From positions 1-21,242 of the forward strand of contig CAMWRK010000009.1 of assembly GCA_947176655.1 (NCBI GenBank): DNA of 21,242 nt, read 5' to 3'. How positions within the stretch are numbered: position 1 is the first letter of the stretch; each line of letters begins with the position of its first letter. Shown piece after piece: positions 1-5,562 of this stretch. Source of the stretch: an uncultured Prevotellaceae bacterium. GTDB taxonomy: Bacteria > Bacteroidota > Bacteroidia > Bacteroidales > Bacteroidaceae. The notes below the pieces were generated by a model. It had not been told where the DNA came from. It saw only the letters and a list, made by a program, of their open reading frames with translations, and did not search any database. Made by a program: the position numbers and the translations under genes.

Positions 1-500
1 AATACGTTGAAGCCATCTTCGGCAGCGGTCTGTTGATTGTGGGACTTAGTCTGATAGTAACATCGGCATTGCTTACAATGAGTTACTATGCACGTCCGCG
101 CCATAGCGAGGAAATCAGTCTGCCGCATGCCTTCATCATAGGTCTGGCCCAATCCGTGGCCGTTCTGCCTGGCCTGAGTCGCAGCGGCAGTACCATTGCT
201 ACAGGCCTCCTGCTTGGCGTCAGGAAAGAGAAGATGGCACAATTCTCCTTCCTCATGGTCATCCCGCCCATCCTTGGCGAAGCTCTGCTTGACCTTCTCA
301 AGGCCGCCAAAAACGGAGCCGAGGCCACTGCCGGTGACATTTCCATTCCCGCACTGGCCATTGGTTTCACGGCGGCATTCCTCAGCGGCTGTCTGGCCTG
401 CAAATGGATGATCGCCATCGTCAAGAAAGGCAAGCTGGTATATTTCGGCATATACTGCGCCATCATCGGATGTGCCATTCTGCTAAACAGTATTATATAA
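1..500 (+). CDS. uppP: Undecaprenyl-diphosphatase UppP/BacA, C-terminal part (5' end outside window)
   Basis: An integral membrane phosphatase that converts undecaprenyl diphosphate to undecaprenyl phosphate, recycling the lipid carrier for peptidoglycan and other envelope glycans. The frame is open from the first complete codon at position 3 to TAA at 498-500, so the N-terminal part is missing. The family signature PGLSRSGSTIATGLLLG is visible; its Ser-Arg-Ser-Gly core carries the essential arginine. It is followed by hydrophobic helices (around FLMVIPPILGEALL and ALAIGFTAAFLSGCLA) and a final helix ending in AILLNSII. The stop shares one base with the truB start (TAATG), which suggests translational coupling. 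The family call is firm; only the truncation limits the description. Confidence 0.95.
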   Translation, partial: YVEAIFGSGLLIVGLSLIVTSALLTMSYYARPRHSEEISLPHAFIIGLAQSVAVLPGLSRSGSTIATGLLLGVRKEKMAQFSFLMVIPPILGEALLDLLKAAKNGAEATAGDISIPALAIGFTAAFLSGCLACKWMIAIVKKGKLVYFGIYCAIIGCAILLNSII

Positions 501-1207
501 TGGACTTCAAGACCGGCACCATATTGTCATTTGACAAACCGCTGACCTGGACATCCTTCGGGCTGGTGAGCAGGATACGATACCTCCTGTGCCGACATCT
601 CGGAGAGAAAAAGCTGAAGGTGGGACATGCCGGAACACTCGACCCTTTGGCCACCGGCGTGCTGCTCGTCTGCACAGGCAAAGCCACCAAACAGATAGAC
701 ACTCTGCAAGGGCAGACCAAGGAATACGTCGCCACCTTGCAACTGGGTTCCACCACTCCGAGTTTCGACCTTGAGACACCTGTCGACAACACCTACCCTA
801 CCGCCCATATCACCCGCGAGATGGCAGAGGAAATACTGCAAAGATTCCTTGGACGCATAGAACAGATTCCGCCATCTTTCTCGGCCTGCAAGGTCAACGG
901 CAAACGGGCATACGACCTGGCACGCCGCGGACAGGACGTGGAGCTGAAACCCAAAACACTGGTCATTGACGAAATAGAACTTACGGACTTCAATTCCGAA
1001 ACCATGCAGATGACCATACGTGTGACATGCAGCAAGGGCACCTACATCCGCGCCTTGGCACGCGACATAGGGCAGGCTCTCGGGTCGGGTGCACACCTTA
1101 CGGCATTGCGGCGCACACGCATAGGCGAATACCGCGCAGAGCAATGCCACACCCCGGAAAGTTTCGAGGCATGGCTTGGGACATTACCAAAAGAAACGAA
1201 ACAATAA
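500..1207 (+). CDS. truB: tRNA pseudouridine-55 synthase TruB
   Basis: Converts U55 in the T-loop of tRNAs to pseudouridine. The product has 235 residues. The catalytic motif GHAGTLDPLATGVL puts the nucleophilic aspartate at residue 48, the same number as in E. coli TruB. Further family blocks are YVATLQLGSTTPSFD, the segment IPPSFSACKVNGKRAYDLAR and KGTYIRALARDIG. The frame is open further upstream, to 404, but that stretch lies inside uppP. The ATG at 500 overlaps the uppP stop by one base and gives the normal N-terminus (DFKTGTILSFDKP), so it is preferred. The protein is shorter than E. coli TruB and seems to lack much of a C-terminal PUA-like extension, as is common in this phylum. It is part of the uppP-truB-queA-folK run. 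Confidence 0.96.
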   Translation: MDFKTGTILSFDKPLTWTSFGLVSRIRYLLCRHLGEKKLKVGHAGTLDPLATGVLLVCTGKATKQIDTLQGQTKEYVATLQLGSTTPSFDLETPVDNTYPTAHITREMAEEILQRFLGRIEQIPPSFSACKVNGKRAYDLARRGQDVELKPKTLVIDEIELTDFNSETMQMTIRVTCSKGTYIRALARDIGQALGSGAHLTALRRTRIGEYRAEQCHTPESFEAWLGTLPKETKQ

Positions 1208-1223
1208 CACATAATATATAGAT

Positions 1224-2336
1224 ATGAAACTTTCTCAATTCAAGTATAGACTCCCCGAAGAGCGCATCGCACAGTATCCCTGCAAGTTCGGTCCCGACGA
1301 AGAGCGTCCCTATTTCCACCGCGACGACTGCCGTCTAATGGTGGTGCATGCCAAGAGCGGAGTCATAGAACATCGCGAGTCGTTCCGCGACATCATCAAC
1401 TTCTTTGACGAGAAAGACGTCTTTGTCTTCAACGACACAAAAGTATTCCCTGCCAGGCTCTATGGCAACAAGGAAAAGACCGGAGCCAAAATCGAGGTTT
1501 TCCTGTTGAGGGAACTGAATGCAGACATGCGTCTGTGGGATGTATTGGTAGACCCGGCACGCAAGATCCGAATCGGCAACAAACTGTATTTCGGCGAAGA
1601 CGACAGCATGGTAGCCGAAGTCATAGACAATACCACCAGCCGCGGACGCACACTACGATTCCTCTACGATGGCCCGCACGAAGAATTCAAACACGCCCTC
1701 TTTGCCTTAGGCGAGGCTCCGCTGCCAAAGGATATAATACCGCGTCCGTCCGAACCGGAAGACCTGGATGACTTCCAGACCGTCTTTGCCCGCAACGAAG
1801 GAGCCGTGACCGCACCCACAGCCGGTCTGCACTTCTCGCCCCAGTTGCTGAAGATGATGGAGATAAAAGGTATAGAACAGGCCTTCGTCACCCTCCATTG
1901 CGGACTGGGATGCTTCCGCAGCATAGACGTAGAAGACCTGACCAAGCACAAGACGGACAGCGAGGAAATGCACGTCACACAGGAGGCGTGCGACATCATC
2001 AACAAGGCCAAGAACGAAGGGCATCGCATCGTCGCCGTAGGCACCACCGTACAGCGCGTACTGGAAACCGCCGTCAGTGCCGACAACAGGCTGAAACCGT
2101 TCGACGGGTGGACCAACAAATTCATCTTCCCGCCCTACGAGTTCCACCTCGCCGATGCCATGGTGGCCAATTTCTACACACCGCTCAGCACCCTCCTCAT
2201 GCTCACAGCAGCATACGGCGGCTACGACCTGATAATGAAGGCCTACAAGGAGGCCATGCGCTACAACGAAAGCGACCCGGAACGCCGTTACCGCTTCGGC
2301 ACATTCGGCGATGCCATGCTGATATTGCAGGACTGA
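1224..2336 (+). CDS. queA: S-adenosylmethionine:tRNA ribosyltransferase-isomerase QueA
   Basis: Transfers and isomerises the ribosyl part of S-adenosylmethionine onto preQ1 in tRNA, giving epoxyqueuosine at the wobble position of GUN anticodons. The product has 370 residues, slightly longer than the usual 340-366. Visible family blocks are the N-terminal FKYRLPEERIAQYP, then FNDTKVFPARLYG, the strongly conserved GAVTAPTAGLHF, the segment VTLHCGLGCFR, and near the end NFYTPLSTLLMLTAAYGG. The ATG at 1224 follows truB by 16 bases in an A/T-rich spacer with no clear Shine-Dalgarno, normal for Bacteroidota. tRNA-Asn(GTT), a queuosine substrate class, is encoded later in the window. No sign of damage. 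Confidence 0.97.
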   Translation: MKLSQFKYRLPEERIAQYPCKFGPDEERPYFHRDDCRLMVVHAKSGVIEHRESFRDIINFFDEKDVFVFNDTKVFPARLYGNKEKTGAKIEVFLLRELNADMRLWDVLVDPARKIRIGNKLYFGEDDSMVAEVIDNTTSRGRTLRFLYDGPHEEFKHALFALGEAPLPKDIIPRPSEPEDLDDFQTVFARNEGAVTAPTAGLHFSPQLLKMMEIKGIEQAFVTLHCGLGCFRSIDVEDLTKHKTDSEEMHVTQEACDIINKAKNEGHRIVAVGTTVQRVLETAVSADNRLKPFDGWTNKFIFPPYEFHLADAMVANFYTPLSTLLMLTAAYGGYDLIMKAYKEAMRYNESDPERRYRFGTFGDAMLILQD

Positions 2337-2377
2337 TACCGCACAGACACTGTCAGGAGCACCTTACCGACAATACG

Positions 2378-2794
2378 ATGCACAACCTGTATCTAAGCCT
2401 TGGCTCCAACCTTGGCAACAGAGAAGAGAACATACGCAGAGCCCTCGCACTCATCAACGAGCGCGTGGGCTCTGTATATAGAGTATCGTCCTTCATGGAG
2501 ACCGCCCCAATGGGGTTCGCCAGCGACAACAAGTTCCTTAACATCGCCTGTTGCGTCCACACAATGATGTCCCCCACAGCATGCCTACTGGAAACGAAGA
2601 AAATAGAGTTGGAACTCGGGCGCACACACAAAACCGTCATCACCAACGGGCGGCGGCAATACAGCGACCGCCCCATAGACATAGACCTGCTGACATACGA
2701 CGATGTCACCATGGACACACCGGAACTCACCATCCCGCATCCTCGCATGCAGGAACGCGATTTCGTAATGGTTCCGCTGCGCGAGATATTGTAA
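2378..2794 (+). CDS. folK: 2-amino-4-hydroxy-6-hydroxymethyldihydropteridine diphosphokinase FolK
   Basis: Transfers pyrophosphate from ATP to 6-hydroxymethyl-7,8-dihydropterin in folate synthesis. The product has 138 residues, at the short end for the family (often about 160). The N-terminus LYLSLGSNLGNREENI is diagnostic, as is the signature DRPIDIDLL, in which Asp101 and Asp103 are the Mg-binding pair. PHPRMQERDFVMVPL is the typical C-terminal block. The reading frame extends upstream into queA, but the ATG at 2378 gives the canonical start 41 bases after the queA stop. An AGGAG lies at 2355-2359, rather far upstream. It is the last gene of the + strand run and is followed at once by a terminator hairpin. 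Confidence 0.95.
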   Translation: MHNLYLSLGSNLGNREENIRRALALINERVGSVYRVSSFMETAPMGFASDNKFLNIACCVHTMMSPTACLLETKKIELELGRTHKTVITNGRRQYSDRPIDIDLLTYDDVTMDTPELTIPHPRMQERDFVMVPLREIL

Positions 2795-2805
2795 TTCATA
2801 CAACG

Positions 2806-2853
2806 GCGGCCATACGCACGGAATATTGGCCGCTGCGTATGGCCGCTTTCTGT
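2806..2853 (+). terminator. Rho-independent terminator after folK
   Basis: A perfect 13-bp inverted repeat (arms 2806-2818 and 2834-2846, GCGGCCATACGCA and its complement) with a 15-base loop starts 12 bases after the folK stop and is followed by TTTCTGTT. This closes the uppP-truB-queA-folK transcript. The arms are perfect; the T-run is only moderate. Confidence 0.75.
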
Positions 2854-2926
2854 TCAACAAGTCTATTGTAGAGTCCAACAGCAAATGTTAAAAATTGAAC
2901 TGCGATAGCGATTTACTTTGTTTCTT

Positions 2927-2958
2927 TTTGGTAGGATTAGTTTATTGTGCTACCTTTG
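2927..2958 (+). promoter_or_regulatory. Consensus Bacteroidales promoter with no gene directly downstream
   Basis: TTTG at 2927-2930, a spacer of exactly 20 bases, and TACCTTTG at 2951-2958 match the Bacteroidota primary sigma factor consensus (TTTG -33, TAnnTTTG -7). Transcription would start near 2965 and run rightwards. No + strand coding region follows. The transcript would meet the hairpin at 2995-3025 and then run antisense into the end of the minus-strand module. It is either a small RNA promoter or a promoter left behind when the downstream gene was replaced. Confidence 0.6.
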
Positions 2959-2994
2959 CATCAAGTTCATCCCTCATTCGAAGGAAGGAAATCA

Positions 2995-3025
2995 GAAGAC
3001 GCAAGCCTAGAAGCTCTGCGTCTTC
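2995..3025. terminator. Hairpin between the orphan promoter and the 3' end of the minus-strand module
   Basis: GAAGACGCA (2995-3003) pairs with TGCGTCTTC (3017-3025). An inner AGC/GCT extension with a one-base bulge gives a 12-bp stem and a six-base loop. It lies 5 bases past the stop of the minus-strand gene ending at 3030 and about 30 bases after the start expected from the + promoter. It could end transcripts from either side, although neither flank has a real T-run. Confidence 0.4.
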
Positions 3026-3029
3026 CGCA

Positions 3030-3542
3030 TTATAGAAGGTAGGGTAATCGTCTTCGATTATATTTTCCTATGATTTTATTTTTCGCTAAGTCCTTGCCTT
3101 CCAAAGGATAGGCAGTTAAGAGGTAGTAAGCTTTTACTTTCCGTAACGGCTCAAGCACTATAAGATAATGCTCATTCTCATCATAAATGTATGTCCGATC
3201 CCCTTTTGGCTCTGCAACAGAGAAAACATACATACCGTCATGTCTTCCTCCGTCTATATGGAATCGAATCCAATGAAGCCTTTGGGAGCGGCTTAACTCA
3301 AATTCTCGGTGATGTGTATCTTTGTCCGCTTCCCGGCATGTTAAATGGGTAAACAAACTTTCCATGGCTTCCTGTCCGTTTTCTTTGGGCGTAGGAAAAA
3401 TTGGCTTGCCGTTGAAAAAGAATCTGAGATTATCTTGATTGTCCCGATTAAAAACACCCCGAAGGGACTTATCTCTTTGAACAGGAGATAGGCCTGCAAT
3501 GTCCAACAACTGATTGTATTTTTTTATTAAGTTTAACGGCAT
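3030..3542 (-). CDS. Hypothetical protein, tentative BECR-fold RNase-like (toxin-like), partner of the DUF3800 gene
   Basis: A 170-residue soluble protein with no signal peptide or membrane segment. I do not recognise it with certainty. The C-terminal half has a pattern I associate with Barnase-EndoU-ColicinE5/D-RelE-like (BECR) nucleases of phages and toxin systems: a basic Arg/His segment (SRSQRLHWIRFHI, about residues 83-95), a strand (RTYIYDENEHYLIVLEPL), then KAYYLLTAYPLEGKDLAKN and a basic tail (KYNRRRLPYLL). The N-terminal half (LIKKYNQLLDIAGLSPVQRDKSLR) looks like a helical region. The start lies 2 bases after the stop of the DUF3800 gene, so the two are almost certainly co-transcribed and coupled. 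Composition is A+T-richer than the flanking core genes. The gene call is solid; the fold is a memory-based guess and other small-nuclease or purely structural roles are possible. Confidence 0.7.
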   Translation of the reverse strand: MPLNLIKKYNQLLDIAGLSPVQRDKSLRGVFNRDNQDNLRFFFNGKPIFPTPKENGQEAMESLFTHLTCREADKDTHHREFELSRSQRLHWIRFHIDGGRHDGMYVFSVAEPKGDRTYIYDENEHYLIVLEPLRKVKAYYLLTAYPLEGKDLAKNKIIGKYNRRRLPYLL

Positions 3543-3544
3543 GA

Positions 3545-4216
3545 TTATCTTAACTCAATGAAAAACAAGTTCAGTTTGCTGTTGTAATTGGTGTGTGACA
3601 AATCCATAAGATTGCTGTGTCTACGGATCTTCTCTATGATAGCGACCTTTGCTTCATTGGAATGATGAACATCATTGTTCTGATAAGATATTGCACCCAT
3701 TATAAAATCACACAACTGAAGAAGGAGGCTTTCGTTCGAACGGATATTTTGAATATTTCTGAAAGTGCCGAGTTTTACATTCAAAATTTCTTTCAGCCTT
3801 CTAACTTTGGCTGCGCTTAAAGTGTCCTTGATGTCAAGATAAATATTGTAATGGTCAAGAGTGTCTATTTTATAGTTGAGAAGCTGATAATACATTTTAT
3901 AGTAAAAATCATCATAGGATGATTGAAATGCCTCACAATTAATGGCAGACTTTTTTATTCCCAAAGCTCTGAATTTCAAATCCGTATCAAAGAAGTAGTC
4001 AATCAGTTCCATGTAAAATCTCAATTTAGAACTTGATACATTTGTCCATTTGATTTCTGCATAGAATCTATGCTTCTCTTTGATTTCCTTTATACGCTGA
4101 GTGTGTCGCCTGACCTGTGGATATGCACAACTGACGGAACCAAGGAACATGAAGGGAAACCCATCATGTTCAATATGGCAACTCTCATCGCAATAGATAT
4201 TGAATGTCTTGTTCAT
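3545..4216 (-). CDS. DUF3800 domain protein, predicted RNase H-like nuclease
   Basis: A 223-residue protein with the marks of DUF3800: an N-terminal strand ending in the DE dyad (NIYCDESC, Asp10-Glu11), EIKW at 54-57, an acidic strand NIYLDIKD (Asp128, Asp131), an SNES segment (Glu162) and the C-terminal QxxD (QLCD, Gln167-Asp170) followed by FIMGAISY. The family is uncharacterised in detail. Spaced acidic residues fit an RNase H-like metal-dependent nuclease, and members occur on mobile and defence loci; both statements are general knowledge, not shown here. The length is slightly below the usual range, but both end motifs are present, so it looks intact. It is the first gene of a two-gene minus-strand operon. 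A TAATTTTG element on the minus strand lies close upstream. A+T-rich codons differ from the flanking genes, suggesting acquisition. Confidence 0.85.
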   Translation of the reverse strand: MNKTFNIYCDESCHIEHDGFPFMFLGSVSCAYPQVRRHTQRIKEIKEKHRFYAEIKWTNVSSSKLRFYMELIDYFFDTDLKFRALGIKKSAINCEAFQSSYDDFYYKMYYQLLNYKIDTLDHYNIYLDIKDTLSAAKVRRLKEILNVKLGTFRNIQNIRSNESLLLQLCDFIMGAISYQNNDVHHSNEAKVAIIEKIRRHSNLMDLSHTNYNSKLNLFFIELR

Positions 4217-4233
4217 GCCGTAAATGATTTATA

Positions 4234-4241
4234 CAAAATTA
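4234..4241 (-). promoter_or_regulatory. Possible -7 element for the DUF3800 operon
   Basis: Read on the minus strand this is TAATTTTG, matching TAnnTTTG, 17 bases before the ATG at 4216, which would give a very short leader. No good TTTG lies 19-21 bases further upstream; an A-tract and TTTC occupy that region. So this is a half-matching promoter in A/T-rich DNA where chance matches are likely. Confidence 0.35.
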
Positions 4242-5134
4242 ATTATTTTTTTTGAAAGAATTACTATGATTTGGATGGAATTATTGGGCGCAGAGTGCTG
4301 TGCAATGGCAGATTGGCTATTTTTGAGCCCCTCAATGGCCTTTCATAGGCAAAAGTTCAGCGTTTGTGGTTATACTGTTGACCAGGTAGAATGCAAATAT
4401 ACCTACAGACAAACAGATAATAATAGGGACCAGACATTGAGAATTAATGCACTTCAAAAGTGCTTATAATTGTGTCTATATTGAAATGGCTTATGGTGTC
4501 GTAATCGTATTTTTGAGTAGAGCGGTTTATTGTCAAGATGGAGAACTGTCAACCGAGCTTTTCTTCGATGGATTTCAGTCATGCCCCCAAAGACTTATTG
4601 TAAGAGATGAAGAAATCGGCTGATGGAAACTTTTGCTCGGTGAATTTGCAGAAACTTTCAAATTCGAGCTTTTCCCCTTTATGCGTAGATGAAGAATCCA
4701 AACAGAAACGCAACTACACCCTGCAAGGAAGATGATTGCGGAAAACCGGTAGAATCAGACAGCAATACAAAACATTTAACCTCGGAACAAATGAAAGCGA
4801 ACTTCGTAGACTTTACGGATAGGAATACCATGAAAATTCAGAAGAAATTGAACAGAAGATCCAGACAAAACATTTCTATTGAAAAAAGATTACACATTAG
4901 CATAGTAACTGACAGAATTTGGCCGGTGCCATCTATGCAAAAATTGATTTTTGATGGTAAATCAGAAAAAGATGTGCCAGACTATGCAGAATTTCAATGC
5001 TCAGAGCATCTTACGCCTTTCTCCCCCCCGACGCATCTTACTGTATTACAAAACGTTACTACACATAACCACGACACACAAGTGGGGCATCATGCCGTCC
5101 TGTAATAGGCGTCTCGCATACCCACCAGAAAGAC
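4242..5134. other. Gene-poor A+T-rich stretch with possible decayed coding remnants
   Basis: No convincing intact gene is visible in this roughly 900-base region. On the minus strand from about 4687 to 4444 one frame reads like protein (KGEKLEFESFCKFTEQKF, SADFFISYNKSLGA) but is cut by two TGA codons, at 4579-4581 and near 4549, before a TAA at 4444-4446. On the + strand from 4685 a frame reads VDEESKQKRNYTLQGR, then LGTNESELRRLYG and EYHENSEEIEQKI, interrupted by TGA, TAG and TGA. A third frame, 4689-5105, is open for 138 codons, but the Asn/Thr/Lys-rich product resembles nothing known. The stop density is about what random DNA would give, so these may be chance frames rather than pseudogenes. 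A small hairpin, GCACTT-caa-AAGTGC, sits at 4449-4463. Confidence 0.4.
4689..5105 (+). CDS. Doubtful 138-codon open frame
   Basis: ATG at 4689 to TAA at 5103-5105. The product is hydrophilic at first (Asn, Lys and Thr-rich), with a His/Thr-rich C-terminus and no membrane segment, signal peptide or recognised motif. A frame this long is somewhat unusual in A/T-rich DNA, but no good promoter lies upstream, and a competing frame on the same strand looks more protein-like though broken. It is listed so that it can be tested; it is more likely not a gene. Confidence 0.15.
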   Translation: MKNPNRNATTPCKEDDCGKPVESDSNTKHLTSEQMKANFVDFTDRNTMKIQKKLNRRSRQNISIEKRLHISIVTDRIWPVPSMQKLIFDGKSEKDVPDYAEFQCSEHLTPFSPPTHLTVLQNVTTHNHDTQVGHHAVL

Positions 5135-5224
5135 ACCGCGGTCTTCGGGTCGAAAGACCGTGGTCTTAAGCGCGAAGACCGATGGTCTTAACGCTTAAGA
5201 CCACGATGTCTAAACCCCGACATC
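5135..5224. repeat. Array of 22-bp palindromic units (GGTCTT n7-8 AAGACC)
   Basis: GGTCTT begins at 5140, 5162 and 5184, exactly 22 bases apart. Each is followed by AAGACC (5154, 5175, 5197) after 7-8 bases. A diverged fourth unit, GATGTC n8 GACATC, occupies 5205-5224. Neighbouring units can pair in alternative ways: ACCGCGGTCTT (5135-5145) with AAGACCGTGGT (5154-5164), or the perfect 13-bp pair 5160-5172 with 5192-5204 enclosing a smaller AAGACC-gat-GGTCTT hairpin. Further degenerate AAGACC (5263-5268) and GGTCTA (5289-5294) follow. There is no coding region across it. It could be a REP-like element, a protein-binding iteron cluster or a structured transcription barrier. Confidence 0.7.
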
Positions 5225-5353
5225 ACGATGCCTCATTTCGGACACCCAGAATACACATCGGAAAGACCGCTTCAGACTCTCGGGAGATGGTCTACAGTAC
5301 ATTGAAATATAATGACAAAATGCCGGTTTGACAGAATCTACGTAGTGTCATCA

Positions 5354-5401
5354 ACATGTTGGCAGAATCAAGTACGCAAATACTCGACTCCGCCAACGTG
5401 T
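5354..5401 (-). terminator. Stem-loop downstream of the S41 peptidase operon, stable only as minus-strand RNA
   Basis: Two 17-base arms, 5358-5374 and 5381-5397, flank a six-base loop. In + strand RNA three positions are A-C mismatches, but in minus-strand RNA the same three become G-U pairs, so the stem is complete only in the direction in which the upstream operon is read. Three more pairs beyond one mismatch extend it to 5354 and 5401. It lies about 45 bases past the stop of the 38-codon gene. No T-run follows, so it may end transcription weakly or protect the 3' end. Confidence 0.55.
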
Positions 5402-5445
5402 ACATTATATATAAGGTATATGTAAACCTAAGATGTTCTACTACT

Positions 5446-5562
5446 CTATCGCCCCGGCATGCACCAGTACAGAAACAAGGAGGCAATGAGCAATACCACT
5501 ATGGCCATGCCCATGACACCCCACATGAAAGACTGGTTGGATTTACGGATGTTGTGCTTCAT
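5446..5562 (-). CDS. 38-residue single-pass membrane protein overlapping the S41 peptidase gene
   Basis: ATG at 5562 (minus strand) to TAG at 5446-5448 encodes 38 residues: a basic N-terminus (MKHNIRKSNQ), one hydrophobic helix (VMGMAIVVLLIASLFLYW) and a short polar end (CMPGR). The start lies inside the last codons of the S41 peptidase, overlapping it by 20 bases in another frame, an arrangement typical of translational coupling. It has the form of a small membrane protein with the basic end in the cytoplasm. No function can be read from the sequence. The context suggests it could help or regulate the exported peptidase, but that is inference. It could also be a chance frame; the clean topology and placement argue mildly for a real gene. 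Confidence 0.5.
   Translation of the reverse strand: MKHNIRKSNQSFMWGVMGMAIVVLLIASLFLYWCMPGR

Noticed and set aside
404..499. A longer truB with a start at 404.
   Set aside because: The extra 32 residues are read out of frame from uppP and lack family similarity; the ATG at 500 gives the standard N-terminus with Asp48 in register.
4224..4469. An 81-codon + strand frame upstream of the DUF3800 gene.
   Set aside because: It overlaps the likely promoter and leader of the divergent DUF3800 gene, has no motif, and its composition looks random.
5135..5224. A CRISPR array.
   Set aside because: Units repeat every 22 bases with only 2-10 bases between palindromic halves. There are no 30-base spacers and no cas genes.
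5292..5486. A 64-codon minus-strand frame and a partly matching + strand frame around 5356.
   Set aside because: The similar peptides on the two strands arise from the near-palindromic stem at 5358-5397; the minus frame also runs into the better supported 38-codon gene.
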